Shown one piece after another: positions 6,628-15,976 of a DNA stretch of 16,060 nucleotides. The position numbers and the translations under genes were made by a program. The notes below the pieces were generated by a model that had not been told where the DNA came from, did no database searches, and saw nothing but the letters and a program-made list of their open reading frames with translations. This DNA comes from an uncultured Cocleimonas sp. (GTDB lineage Bacteria > Pseudomonadota > Gammaproteobacteria > Thiotrichales > Thiotrichaceae): contig CALJIH010000012.1 of assembly GCA_937974135.1 (NCBI GenBank), forward strand, positions 1-16,060. Direction: 5' to 3'. Position 1 is the stretch's first letter. Every line of letters starts with the position of its first letter.

Positions 6628-7560
6628 ATGCGTCGATTTGATATACATTTAAACGCTTTGCGCGCATTTGAAGCCGCTGCTCGACTAGCCAGTTTTAGCA
6701 AGGCTGCAAAAGAACTTCATGTCAGCCATTCGACCATTAGCCATCACATAACGGGGCTAGAAAAATCTCTTGGTAGAGAATTATTCCTAAGACAAAATCG
6801 CCGTGTCATATTAACCAATGAAGCTGAAAACTTGTTTCGCTTATTAAAATGCTCTTTTGATGACATTTCTTCTGAACTTGAAGTTTTGAAGCAAAATGTA
6901 GATAAAAATAAATCATTAAATGTCACAGTAACACCAGCATTTGCTAATAAATGGTTAATTCCTAATTTACGTAGTTTTCGAGAAGTTCACCCAGATATAG
7001 AAGTGCGGGTACATCCATCCTTAGAATTCATCGATTTTAATCAAGATAAAATTGATGTGGGCATTCGAAACGGCTTAGGCAATTGGTCAGGGCTTGAATC
7101 AGAATTATTAATGCCAGTACATATGACTCCACTTTGTGCACCTAGTTTGCTTGAACGGTTTAATGGTGCTTTAAATCCACAATCCCTAACAGAGCTAACA
7201 CTGATACACGCCGATGTTAGTTCTGGTACTGGCATTCAATCAGAATGGTGTGAATGGTTAACCAAAGCTGGGTTAGATGAGATAGATTGTACCTATGGAT
7301 TATCCTTTAAAGATCCAAGCTTAGCCTTACAAGCAGCAATAGATGGATTAGGAGTCGCTATGGGTTATGTCGAATTAGCTAAAGATGATTTAGCAAAAGG
7401 TAAATTAGTACAACCCTTCGAGCTGGTAGTAAAGCATCCTTGGTCGTATTTTATCGTCATTCCTGAAGATAATATTGGTGATAATCACACAACATTATTT
7501 TGCGATTGGTTACGACAACAAATGTCCAATCAATCTTCTACTATCTTGGGATCTGATTAA
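6628..7560 (+). CDS. LysR-family transcriptional regulator, GcvA-like
   Basis: A 310-residue cytosolic DNA-binding regulator. The winged helix-turn-helix is at about 7-66 (LNALRAFEAAA, FSKAAKELHVSHSTISHHI, LEKSLGRELF), closest in flavour to the GcvA/AmpR branch. The substrate-binding domain runs from about 95 to 300, beginning with LNVTVTPAFANKWLIPNL. It is divergent from the Rieske-Rid-PHP operon with a dyad operator between them, so it most likely senses that pathway's substrate or an intermediate. No strong ribosome-binding site precedes the ATG, but the HTH begins within ten residues, as is normal for the family. Its stop codon overlaps the convergent pgl stop (shared TTAA, 7557-7560). 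Confidence 0.93.
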   Translation: MRRFDIHLNALRAFEAAARLASFSKAAKELHVSHSTISHHITGLEKSLGRELFLRQNRRVILTNEAENLFRLLKCSFDDISSELEVLKQNVDKNKSLNVTVTPAFANKWLIPNLRSFREVHPDIEVRVHPSLEFIDFNQDKIDVGIRNGLGNWSGLESELLMPVHMTPLCAPSLLERFNGALNPQSLTELTLIHADVSSGTGIQSEWCEWLTKAGLDEIDCTYGLSFKDPSLALQAAIDGLGVAMGYVELAKDDLAKGKLVQPFELVVKHPWSYFIVIPEDNIGDNHTTLFCDWLRQQMSNQSSTILGSD

Positions 7561-8246
7561 GCTACCGCAGCTTGATCCAGCAAAACTATTTTTGTATCCA
7601 ATGATGTAATTTTTGTGATTGGTAAATCTATTCCTGCTTGCCATTGTTGTATTGCGGTTTTTTTACTTTCGCCAGTAATCAATAGCAACAAACACTGAGT
7701 TTGGCTCAACAAACTTGCGCTCATACTTACCCTATCGGATGGTGGTTTTGGTGAGTTGTATACAGCATGCACTAGTTCTTTATCATCATTTACATGATCA
7801 GGAAATAAACTCGCTGTGTGACCATCCTCACCCATACCCAGCATCACAAGATCAAATGGAGAATTATTTAAAAGAAGATTTGTATATCTCTTTGCAGCTT
7901 CATCTGCTCCTAATTCAGCTTCAATGAAATGAATATTTTCTTTAGGTACATCGATACTTTCTATTAGTGTCGTTCTTATCATCTCGCTATTACGCTCTGG
8001 ATCATTTACTGATAAACAACGCTCATCACCCAAGTAAAAATGCCATTTACTCCAATCGCACGATTGCTTTGCGAGTAATCTATAGATATTTTTAGGAGTT
8101 GTACCACCCGCTAAAACAATCCTAAATATCCCCTTAGATGCAATACTTTGCTTTGACACTCTTAGAATAAGTTCGAGACCTTTTTTGGCAACGTCATCTG
8201 CTGTTTCTAGAACCTGCCAATCTTTATCTTGCATCTGCTTTGTCAT
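7557..8246 (-). CDS. pgl: 6-phosphogluconolactonase
   Basis: Cytosolic enzyme that hydrolyses 6-phosphogluconolactone, the product of Zwf, to 6-phosphogluconate. The 229-residue product is the DevB/NagB-fold type, not the beta-propeller type. Motifs: LAGGTTPK at 45-52, GDERC at 73-77, and LGMGEDGHTASLFP at 136-149, which holds the catalytic His. Its start is only 5 nt after the eda stop, with no ribosome-binding site of its own, so translational coupling is likely. It closes the zwf-edd-eda-pgl cluster; having pgl last and eda between it and edd is a rearrangement of the common zwf-pgl order. It overlaps the LysR stop by 4 bp, leaving no room for a terminator. Confidence 0.95.
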   Translation of the reverse strand: MTKQMQDKDWQVLETADDVAKKGLELILRVSKQSIASKGIFRIVLAGGTTPKNIYRLLAKQSCDWSKWHFYLGDERCLSVNDPERNSEMIRTTLIESIDVPKENIHFIEAELGADEAAKRYTNLLLNNSPFDLVMLGMGEDGHTASLFPDHVNDDKELVHAVYNSPKPPSDRVSMSASLLSQTQCLLLLITGESKKTAIQQWQAGIDLPITKITSLDTKIVLLDQAAVA

Positions 8247-8251
8247 GGTGA

Positions 8252-8896
8252 TTATTGATTTTTGTATGAATTTATTGCTGTCGCTGTCGCTTTAGTAATT
8301 TCCGCAAAATTACCTGATTGCATCAATGATTTAGGAACTATCCAGCTACCACCTACACATAAGACGTTTTCCAGTGCCAAAAAATCTAAATAATTACTCT
8401 CATTGATACCACCCGTTGGACAAAAGCGAGCATCTTGAAAGGGGCCTGAAAATGATTTTAACAATGAGATTCCACCAACACTAGTGGCTGGAAATAATTT
8501 GAAATGAGTGTATCCCAAATCCATTCCTTGCATAATTTCTGATCCTGTTGATATACCTGGAATCAAAGGAAAATTCATGTGATTCGCGCGTTGCAACAAC
8601 GGTTCACTTGATCCTGGACTTAGAGCGAATGCAGCGCCTGCATCACGGACTCGAGACAAATCACTAGGATTCAAAAGGGTTCCTGCACCAACATGCACCT
8701 CAGGTACTTCTTTAGCCAGAACACTAATAGCATCTAGTGCCGCATCAGTTCTTAAAGTAATTTCGATAACATTAATACCACCCGTAATTAACGCATGTGC
8801 TAGATCGATAGATTTATTTGCGTCATCTATCTCAATCACTGGAATCACTGGAGATAATGACATTATCTCTGCAGGTGTTAGTTGTTGACCACTCAT
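8252..8896 (-). CDS. eda: KDPG/KHG aldolase (2-dehydro-3-deoxyphosphogluconate aldolase)
   Basis: Cytosolic class I aldolase that cleaves KDPG to pyruvate and glyceraldehyde-3-phosphate, the last Entner-Doudoroff step; it can also act on 4-hydroxy-2-oxoglutarate. The 214-residue TIM barrel carries E45 and R49 (IEITLRT) and the Schiff-base lysine K133 (FKLFPA), the same numbering as the E. coli enzyme, plus the phosphate-binding CPTGGI at 159-164. It is separated from edd by 116 nt containing a long inverted repeat, and followed by pgl after 5 nt. Confidence 0.96.
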   Translation of the reverse strand: MSGQQLTPAEIMSLSPVIPVIEIDDANKSIDLAHALITGGINVIEITLRTDAALDAISVLAKEVPEVHVGAGTLLNPSDLSRVRDAGAAFALSPGSSEPLLQRANHMNFPLIPGISTGSEIMQGMDLGYTHFKLFPATSVGGISLLKSFSGPFQDARFCPTGGINESNYLDFLALENVLCVGGSWIVPKSLMQSGNFAEITKATATAINSYKNQ

Positions 8897-8934
8897 ATTA
8901 TTTGCCTTGCAAATTGAAGTTAATATTTATATCT

Positions 8935-9001
8935 AAAAAGACACCCCCCCACTTTTGGGCAGTTTGTCTTAAACTGTCTAAAAGTGGGGGGGTGTCTTTT
9001 T
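8935..9001. repeat. 67-nt near-perfect inverted repeat in the edd-eda spacer (REP/MITE-like or terminator)
   Basis: Two 31-nt arms (8935-8965 and 8971-9001) surround a 5-nt loop GTCTT. Outer parts are AAAAAGACAC, seven C, ACTTTT and its exact complement; the inner GGGCAGTTT pairs with AAACTGTCT with only two G-U positions if transcribed as the plus strand. A half-copy of the arm occurs at 1069-1093, so it is a dispersed element rather than a sequence specific to this operon. In either direction the stem ends in a run of T, so it could attenuate transcription from edd into eda. No target-site duplication is evident. Confidence 0.85.
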
Positions 9002-9012
9002 AATCATATTTT

Positions 9013-10851
9013 TTATGCTTGTTCTTCGCCAGGCAGGCTAAAGATACTAGCACCTTGTTCAGCTCCAGATACATTCTGACGTAAGGATGCAAACAGTTCA
9101 CGCCCCATAGCGAAACGGTTTTCGCCTAATTCAAGCGTAGGGATCTCACGTTTTTGCAATGCATCTTCATCCACTAACAATTCTACTTTAGAATTTTCAA
9201 CATCTAAGCGCATTGGATCACCCGATTGTATTTTTGCAATGACCCCACCTTCACTAGCTTCAGGGGTCATATGTATTGCAGAAGCAACTTTACCAGATGC
9301 ACCAGACATTCTGCCATCAGTAACAATGCCTATTTTAAAACCTTCATCTTGCAACGCACCCAGCGCTGGCAATAAGCCATGAAGTTCAGGCATACCATTC
9401 GCTTTGGGGCCTTGATAACGAATCACAGCAATAAAGTCTTTATTTAATTGCCCTGCCTTATAGGCAAGATCTAGCGCTTCTTGTGAGTTAAATACTTCGG
9501 CTGGAGCCTCGATAAGTTTATGTTCTGATTTCAATGCCGAGGTTTTGATGACACTTCGCCCAACATTGCCATCTAAAATACTGAGCCCTCCATTTTCACT
9601 AAAGGGTTCTGAAACTGTACCTACAATCTCTTTTTTACTTGAGTCAATAGAGGCGGGTGACCAAGAAACGGCATTATCTTCGTTATGCCCTAAGGAAGGA
9701 AGTTGAGTATAAGTAGCTAACCCTTTACCCATGATGGTATTGACATCCTCATGCAGTAATTCATTTTCAAGTAGCTCTTTAATCACCACTGGCATACCAC
9801 CGGCTTGATGGAAGTGATTAACATCCGCGCTACCATTTGGATAGAGCTTAGTCAGCAAAGGGATTTCTTGCGCGAGATCATGAAAATCTTGCCAGTTGAT
9901 GACAATCCCCGCCGCACGAGCCATGGCGATTAAATGTAAGGTATGATTGCTTGAACCACCCGTAGCTAGAAGCCCGATGATAGCATTCACAAAACTTTTC
10001 TCATCGAGCATTTTACCTATGCCCATCGAGCTCGCATTAGTATCAATTAAGGATAAAATTTGTCTAGAGGACGCTTTAGTCAGCTCATCTCTAAGGGGTG
10101 TATTAGTAGTAACAAATGATGATCCTGGCAAATGCAGCCCCATGATTTCCATCAACATTTGATTACTATTTGCCGTGCCGTAAAAAGTACATGTACCAGG
10201 GCTATGATAAGAAGCAGACTCAGAAGCTAATAATTGTTTTTTGCCCACTAAGCCTTTGGCGAAATCTTGGCGTACTTGTACTTTTTGCGTATTGCTAATA
10301 CCTGAAGGCATTGGGCCACCTGGAATAAACACCGCTGGCAAATGTCCAAAGCTTAGCGCACCAATCATAAGACCCGGCACGATTTTATCGCAAACCCCAA
10401 GATATAAAGCACCATCGAACATATTATGTGATAACGCAACTGCTGTGGCTTGAGCAATAACATCACGACTAAATAGACTCAGTTCCATACCTGGCTGTGA
10501 TTGTGTTACACCATCACACATAGCAGGAACGCCACCGGCAAATTGACCCGTTGCACCCGCCTTTTGTAACGCTTGTTTGATGATTTCTGGAAATACAGCA
10601 AAGGGTTGATGCGCCGAAAGCATATCGTTATAGGCGGATACAATGGCAATGTTAGGCACAACATCATCTGACAACAAGTCTTTATCACTTTGTGAGCAAG
10701 CAGCAAAACCATGCGCAAGGTTACTACAGCCAAGCGCAGATCGGTTTACACCTTTTAAGTCAGCATCATGCAAACGTTGCAAGTAAATACCTCGATAAGG
10801 CTTACTGCGTTCAATAATAGTGTTCGTAACTTTTTGAATTTGGGTGTTCAT
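9013..10851 (-). CDS. edd: Phosphogluconate dehydratase
   Basis: Cytosolic iron-sulfur dehydratase converting 6-phosphogluconate to KDPG, the first committed Entner-Doudoroff step. The 612-residue product belongs to the IlvD/Edd family and is close to the normal 600-610 length. Cluster cysteines C154 (GVCDK) and C221 (GTCTF) sit at the same positions as in E. coli Edd; C112-D113 lies in an AMCDGVTQ motif. The C-terminal domain shows VTDGRMSGASGK, the family signature. It starts 39 nt after zwf on the same strand, without a strong ribosome-binding site, and is followed by the inverted-repeat spacer before eda. Close homology to DHAD (ilvD) is excluded by the Edd-specific N-terminus and the neighbours. 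Confidence 0.97.
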   Translation of the reverse strand: MNTQIQKVTNTIIERSKPYRGIYLQRLHDADLKGVNRSALGCSNLAHGFAACSQSDKDLLSDDVVPNIAIVSAYNDMLSAHQPFAVFPEIIKQALQKAGATGQFAGGVPAMCDGVTQSQPGMELSLFSRDVIAQATAVALSHNMFDGALYLGVCDKIVPGLMIGALSFGHLPAVFIPGGPMPSGISNTQKVQVRQDFAKGLVGKKQLLASESASYHSPGTCTFYGTANSNQMLMEIMGLHLPGSSFVTTNTPLRDELTKASSRQILSLIDTNASSMGIGKMLDEKSFVNAIIGLLATGGSSNHTLHLIAMARAAGIVINWQDFHDLAQEIPLLTKLYPNGSADVNHFHQAGGMPVVIKELLENELLHEDVNTIMGKGLATYTQLPSLGHNEDNAVSWSPASIDSSKKEIVGTVSEPFSENGGLSILDGNVGRSVIKTSALKSEHKLIEAPAEVFNSQEALDLAYKAGQLNKDFIAVIRYQGPKANGMPELHGLLPALGALQDEGFKIGIVTDGRMSGASGKVASAIHMTPEASEGGVIAKIQSGDPMRLDVENSKVELLVDEDALQKREIPTLELGENRFAMGRELFASLRQNVSGAEQGASIFSLPGEEQA

Positions 10852-10890
10852 TGTAATGACTTGAACCTAATGCATAGGATTGATTTATAA

Positions 10891-12378
10891 TTAAGCATCT
10901 TCATGCCAGCTTCTTCCGTCACGTTCTATCAGCGCAACAGATGAACTTGGGCCATCAGTGCCAGCAACATATTTTTTAACTTTAATATTATCTTCTTGCC
11001 ATGTTTCTAGAATATTGTCTGCCCATTCCCATGCGGCTTCCACCTCATCACGGCGCATGAACAAAGTTGCATCATTTTTTATCACATCTAATAACAAACG
11101 CTCGTAAGCTGTCGGTGATCTTGGATCATCCTCTGCAACATTCAATTCAAGCTCTACGGGGCGTAGTCGCATACCTTTTCCTAATCCCGGTATTTTATTC
11201 ATCATAAGCAGTCGAATACTTTCTTCCGGTTGAATATGAATGATGAGTTTATTCGCTTCTAACGGTTGTCCGTCATTTGGGAATATTGAATGCGGGATGT
11301 CTTTGAATTGGATAACTATCTCAGAATAGCGTTCTGACATTCGCTTGCCTGTTCGTAGATAAAAAGGAACGCCACTCCACGTCCAGTTATCAATATCGGC
11401 TTTCACCGCAACGAATGTCTCGGTATCACTTTCATGTAATTCATCATCATCTTCTAGATAACCAGGTACCGACTTATTATTGCTGACACCACTTTTATAC
11501 TGACCACGAACTGTGTTTTCAGAAACCTCACGCTTACTCATCTGACGTAGTGATTTTAACACTTTTACTTTTTCATTACGCACGCTATCACTATCACTTT
11601 GAAGACTTCTCGGTGGTTCCATGGCTACCAAACACAGCAATTGCATCAAGTGATTTTGTACCATATCGCGCATTGCACCATATTGATCGTAGTAACCCCA
11701 TCGACCTTCAACGCCGACTGTTTCAGCAACTGTGATCTGCACATGATCAATACTTTTGTTATCCCACAAAGGCATAAATAAGGTATTTGAAAAACGCAAT
11801 GCTAGGATATTTTGTACTGTATCTTTACCGAGATAATGGTCAATACGGAAAATCCCACTTTCAGGAAAAACAGCAGCAACCAAATCATCTATTTCCTGAA
11901 ATGATTTGAGATCATGGCCAATGGGTTTTTCTAAAACCACGCGACTGTTTTGAGTAACTAATCCAGTTTCTTTTAAAGCAGTACAAATATCACCAAACAA
12001 TGACGATGGAGTCGACAGATAATTGATTCTATCTCTATCCGCAAATTCATTTAAAGATTTCGCTAATGATTTATAGTTTTCTGGATCACTAATATCCATC
12101 TCAACACAAAATAATTGTGCTGAAAAAACAGCCCAGGTTTCGTCCGAAAAATAATTATCGGGGTGATATTCACGGAATTTCTCAAGCACTAATGATCTGT
12201 GTTCTTCATCACTCACTTTTGTTCGAACGGTTGAAAAAATCCGGGTTGAAGGATCAATATGATCATGCCAAAACAAATAATAAAGCGCAGGCATAATCTT
12301 TCTTAATGCCAAATCCCCATGTCCACCAAAAATAACAATATCTGCGGGTGGTAACTCTTTTGGCAATTCGTTTGCCAT
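10891..12378 (-). CDS. zwf: Glucose-6-phosphate 1-dehydrogenase
   Basis: Cytosolic NAD(P)-dependent oxidation of glucose-6-phosphate to 6-phosphogluconolactone. The 495-residue length is typical. The nucleotide-binding motif FGGHGDLALRK is at 17-27, with His where Ser or Thr is usual. EKPIG is at 150-154 and the substrate-binding RIDHYLGKD at 178-186 (H181 at the phosphate site); the catalytic His is expected in NHLMQLLCLVAMEPP. An AGAGGA ribosome-binding site lies about 10 nt before the ATG, the best in the operon. It lies 38 nt after the putative phosphorylase gene and 39 nt before edd, so one transcript is likely. Confidence 0.97.
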   Translation of the reverse strand: MANELPKELPPADIVIFGGHGDLALRKIMPALYYLFWHDHIDPSTRIFSTVRTKVSDEEHRSLVLEKFREYHPDNYFSDETWAVFSAQLFCVEMDISDPENYKSLAKSLNEFADRDRINYLSTPSSLFGDICTALKETGLVTQNSRVVLEKPIGHDLKSFQEIDDLVAAVFPESGIFRIDHYLGKDTVQNILALRFSNTLFMPLWDNKSIDHVQITVAETVGVEGRWGYYDQYGAMRDMVQNHLMQLLCLVAMEPPRSLQSDSDSVRNEKVKVLKSLRQMSKREVSENTVRGQYKSGVSNNKSVPGYLEDDDELHESDTETFVAVKADIDNWTWSGVPFYLRTGKRMSERYSEIVIQFKDIPHSIFPNDGQPLEANKLIIHIQPEESIRLLMMNKIPGLGKGMRLRPVELELNVAEDDPRSPTAYERLLLDVIKNDATLFMRRDEVEAAWEWADNILETWQEDNIKVKKYVAGTDGPSSSVALIERDGRSWHEDA

Positions 12379-12416
12379 GTTTTTATATCCTCTTATACGT
12401 TTTTTTTAACGAGGTT

Positions 12417-15400
12417 CTATCCATTGAATAATGATGTGTGTGAAATATGTAAACTTATTTGCTTAATTTTGCCCGATCGTACAAATATCTCATTACTGAG
12501 TTCTTTCGTCAACTGACGTTCATTGATGACTTCTTGACTGCCATCTTCCATGTCGATATTCAAAGAAGTGTTTGTTTCAGATAAAAAATAGACAACAGGA
12601 ATCTGACACCAAGTAAACGCAAGTGAATCTTTGGTAATGAGGATCGTTTGCCATTGATTATTTACATCTTGATATTCAAACTCTCTTTCTTCAGCAACAA
12701 ACTCACGCTTTCGAAGCAAATTTGGTTGAAAAATTACGCTACCGTTTTTAACTCGAATGCCTAATTCGCCAAAACGAGTCAAAATTTCTTCTTTAACCTG
12801 CCCTGTCATTCCAGGTTGTTGTGCACCTGAATGACCTGGAGTATGAGAGTAAGGATCCGTTGGGAAAGCACCATATTCTTCCGGTGTCTTATTAAAACCT
12901 ATACCCTGTCTTACTTGGTAATAATGCTTGCCAAGTGCATTTATAGTCTCAGTGTCTTCGTCTTGATCAAGAGCAGAAAAATAATTTTCTTGAACAGCAA
13001 GTAATAACTTTGAAACCATATGCCAGTAAATACAACCTAGTCCCTCAAAACCAAACATTCCACCAGAACGACCCGTGAATTCTTTATGATTAAAAACTTC
13101 TTCATAAATACTTTGTAGGTGTTTTCTATTTGTGTCTATTTCATCGCCATAAACCCTAGTAAGTTCATTTAGATGGATGTCTAGCTGTCCTTTGTTTATT
13201 AAATCAGCATTAAAACGATAACAATCATCATCGTCTTTATAAACAATACTAGTTTGATCATCTTCGATTAGCTTTTGCAAAAATATAGAGTCATCAAGTT
13301 GAGACTGTGAAATTTGATTTTTCTCTAAAAAGCTTGGGAGCTTACGATCAGGGTATAAAATAAAACTGTGCTGTTCTGGCCAAAAAAGATTGGTGTTAAA
13401 CAATGTATCCAATAAACCTATAGCTTCTTCAGGCTGAATAGAACCAGAACTAAGCGCAGACACTTGTCCTTCCAACATTGAATATAAATGATCTATAGAT
13501 AATTCTTTCTCTCTAAGGTTTAAGAGGTTGTATGCATGATAAAGGCCATTATCAGATTTGTTTTTAACAATGCTGTGATCAATTGTTATTAGCGCATTGT
13601 TCAATAGTGTTTTAACTTTACTTAAATCTTGCTTCTCTTTTTGTCCAAAACATTCTTTTTGATAGACTGTTTGGCGATAAGTACTTGCAGCAGTGCCTAA
13701 TGCTTCGAGTATCTCAAATCTATTCGTATCATTAATTAAACCGTCCGAAACGTACTGTTGCGCTTTTTCCATTATTTCGCATGTGTTAATCAACCAAATA
13801 TTTACTTCATGTGAAAGCTCAACACTGCCTGATTCCTCTCTCAATAGTTCTTGTAAGAAAGAGACGTATCGGCGTAGATAATAAAGCGTAACCATGGATA
13901 AACCTTGGCCCACAATCGCATTATTAGCATCGTTCCATTCCGGACGTTGCGTATTAAGCCAAATTCCACCATCAATAACTAGATTAGATAATTTACTGAG
14001 TAAAGGTACTAATAGTTTTTCAATTAGATTAACTTGATAAACGTTGTTGTTTTTATCCAGCAACAATTTTCCATCAGATCCGAATTCAATAACACGCTTT
14101 TCTATTTTACTTTCAAGCACTTCATCAAACTCAACCGTACTTTTTGGATTCTTTACAATCTCATCAAATGTTTTGATTTTATAGGGAACATTGGCGTATG
14201 CAAAAATTGGCTGATAAAGAAGCTCACCTAACTTTTCTGGATGAAAATTATTAGAATGTTCTAGTAATTTTAATAAATAGATAATCTGATGATCACCCCA
14301 ATACCCAATATAACTCCAAGGATCTTCAAGGTCTTCAGTTTCCCAATCGATACCGTCTTTGGTTATTCGATAGGGGTTGTAACCATCAATCGTGCTGGCA
14401 TTAACAAATTTAGCAATGATGTTTTCAAGGTATTCAGGATAACTAAGCGAAAGTGCTTCCCAATTTTGGAAAATATCACGCCAATTTCCTTGATAATTTA
14501 AAAGTCGTTTACCCTCACTATCCTTTAGTTTAATTGCGAATTCATTCCAAGGTCTACTCGGATCGCCGTGTCGACGACCAAAAGTTAACGGCAAGTACTC
14601 ATAACAAAGTCGAATTAAATTCGTATCCGCTGTGGATTGTATTTGTGTATGTAATTCTCTCAGATTCAGTGTTTCAGGAAAGCTATCGAATAAATCCGTA
14701 TGAGATTTAGAAACGTTAGAATTAAAGTGATTTACGTGTGAAATAAAATCTTGTGTATCTATTTGATACTGATCATCAAAAATTCCACCACGCATTCCAT
14801 TAAATAGAACATTCGCATAGTGATGGACAGTCACAGCTTCTTCCGCAGTCGCTTGAAAACCGTCTAAACCTGCCATAATAGATTTTAAATCAGTAGAACC
14901 ACGATCAATAGACTCTTTAATTAAAGGTCGAATCGTTTTACTTTCAATTAATAATTTACGTAATTTGACGACCTGACCTTGTGTTTTTTCAACATCTGCC
15001 ACAATCATCCATTGTTTTTTTGAATTCGCTTGCAAATCGAAGGATGCATTGATCAAAAATGATCCACGTACTCCTCTGGTATGTAATTCTTGATGAAGCG
15101 CTGCACCCCTTCTAAAATCATCTAATTGTTTTGAACATAATAAAACATTAGATACATCTATTCCTCTGGAAAATACGGTATTTGCATACATCGACTCATG
15201 AGGTTCAGGACGATCCGTAATACCAGAATATAATGTGTAATATGCTAAGCCAGCAGTTTCGTCGAACTCACTCCACTTATATGCATCAACAAGATTACTT
15301 GAACCAGCTTGAATAGAACGTGGTGTACCCGCCGGTACAATGTTTTGAAGACCATCAATGATCTCAATCGAACGCAGTTTTTTTGAATTATTAAGCAACT

Positions 15401-15914
15401 CACTTTCACGAACAAAACCAAATTCTTCGCTATTCATCCATGAATAATGAAACGTTAGTTTTAAATCATGGTTGATTTCTTCGAAACAGAGCTTATTACC
15501 CAAAAGGTTCTTGTAGATATTTCTCGTTATTTTGTAACGATCGTTGTGCTCTTGATTAAATGGCTCCCATACTTCTCCGTTTTCCAATCGAAGTAGTGTT
15601 TTACTTCCAGTATGTAAGGTACTTTCATGGATTTTATCGACAGTTATGTATGGAAAAAGTGCCTTTTCGGGAGACACTCTACCTGCAGTTAACCCGCCAT
15701 TTGAAGAAATAAATAACCAATGATCACTATTTGAAACAAGGCTGATGAAAAAAGGTGACATTTCATCAACGTTGTTAATTAGATAGAAACGTTCATTTTT
15801 AAAATCTACAAATTTTCCTTCAACAGCAGAATTTATACGATCATTAAGTACGTGACCATTGTATTTCTCTATTGAGATATGTTCTCTATCTTGGGTCACT
15901 ATTTCATCCAACAT
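12417..15914 (-). CDS. Large GH94/GH149-like putative glycan phosphorylase
   Basis: A 1165-residue protein without a signal peptide, so probably cytosolic. The layout fits the GT36/GH94 clan: a beta-rich N-terminal region of about 330 residues, a helical linker, then an (alpha/alpha)6-barrel-like helical part. Notable motifs are YLPLTFGRRHGDPSRPWN (440-457), QGNWRDIFQNWEAL (475-488), YWGDHQ (538-543), and RPEWNDANNAIVGQG (657-671). The EWND resembles the DWND motif carrying the catalytic acid in GH94, making D662 the best candidate. A near-C-terminal AQQPGMTGQVKEE (1031-1043) holds a TG pair that may bind phosphate. Size and motifs suggest a beta-1,3-glucan phosphorylase-like family (GH149 or GH161) as an alternative to cellobiose phosphorylase; that is recalled, not tested. 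Its place upstream of zwf-edd-eda-pgl fits release of glucose-1-phosphate for central metabolism. Confidence 0.6.
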   Translation of the reverse strand: MLDEIVTQDREHISIEKYNGHVLNDRINSAVEGKFVDFKNERFYLINNVDEMSPFFISLVSNSDHWLFISSNGGLTAGRVSPEKALFPYITVDKIHESTLHTGSKTLLRLENGEVWEPFNQEHNDRYKITRNIYKNLLGNKLCFEEINHDLKLTFHYSWMNSEEFGFVRESELLNNSKKLRSIEIIDGLQNIVPAGTPRSIQAGSSNLVDAYKWSEFDETAGLAYYTLYSGITDRPEPHESMYANTVFSRGIDVSNVLLCSKQLDDFRRGAALHQELHTRGVRGSFLINASFDLQANSKKQWMIVADVEKTQGQVVKLRKLLIESKTIRPLIKESIDRGSTDLKSIMAGLDGFQATAEEAVTVHHYANVLFNGMRGGIFDDQYQIDTQDFISHVNHFNSNVSKSHTDLFDSFPETLNLRELHTQIQSTADTNLIRLCYEYLPLTFGRRHGDPSRPWNEFAIKLKDSEGKRLLNYQGNWRDIFQNWEALSLSYPEYLENIIAKFVNASTIDGYNPYRITKDGIDWETEDLEDPWSYIGYWGDHQIIYLLKLLEHSNNFHPEKLGELLYQPIFAYANVPYKIKTFDEIVKNPKSTVEFDEVLESKIEKRVIEFGSDGKLLLDKNNNVYQVNLIEKLLVPLLSKLSNLVIDGGIWLNTQRPEWNDANNAIVGQGLSMVTLYYLRRYVSFLQELLREESGSVELSHEVNIWLINTCEIMEKAQQYVSDGLINDTNRFEILEALGTAASTYRQTVYQKECFGQKEKQDLSKVKTLLNNALITIDHSIVKNKSDNGLYHAYNLLNLREKELSIDHLYSMLEGQVSALSSGSIQPEEAIGLLDTLFNTNLFWPEQHSFILYPDRKLPSFLEKNQISQSQLDDSIFLQKLIEDDQTSIVYKDDDDCYRFNADLINKGQLDIHLNELTRVYGDEIDTNRKHLQSIYEEVFNHKEFTGRSGGMFGFEGLGCIYWHMVSKLLLAVQENYFSALDQDEDTETINALGKHYYQVRQGIGFNKTPEEYGAFPTDPYSHTPGHSGAQQPGMTGQVKEEILTRFGELGIRVKNGSVIFQPNLLRKREFVAEEREFEYQDVNNQWQTILITKDSLAFTWCQIPVVYFLSETNTSLNIDMEDGSQEVINERQLTKELSNEIFVRSGKIKQISLHISHTSLFNG

Positions 15915-15976
15915 TCTTACACCAAATATGAATACAGTTAATTTTAATTAAAATCTAAGAATTTATAATTTAACTA

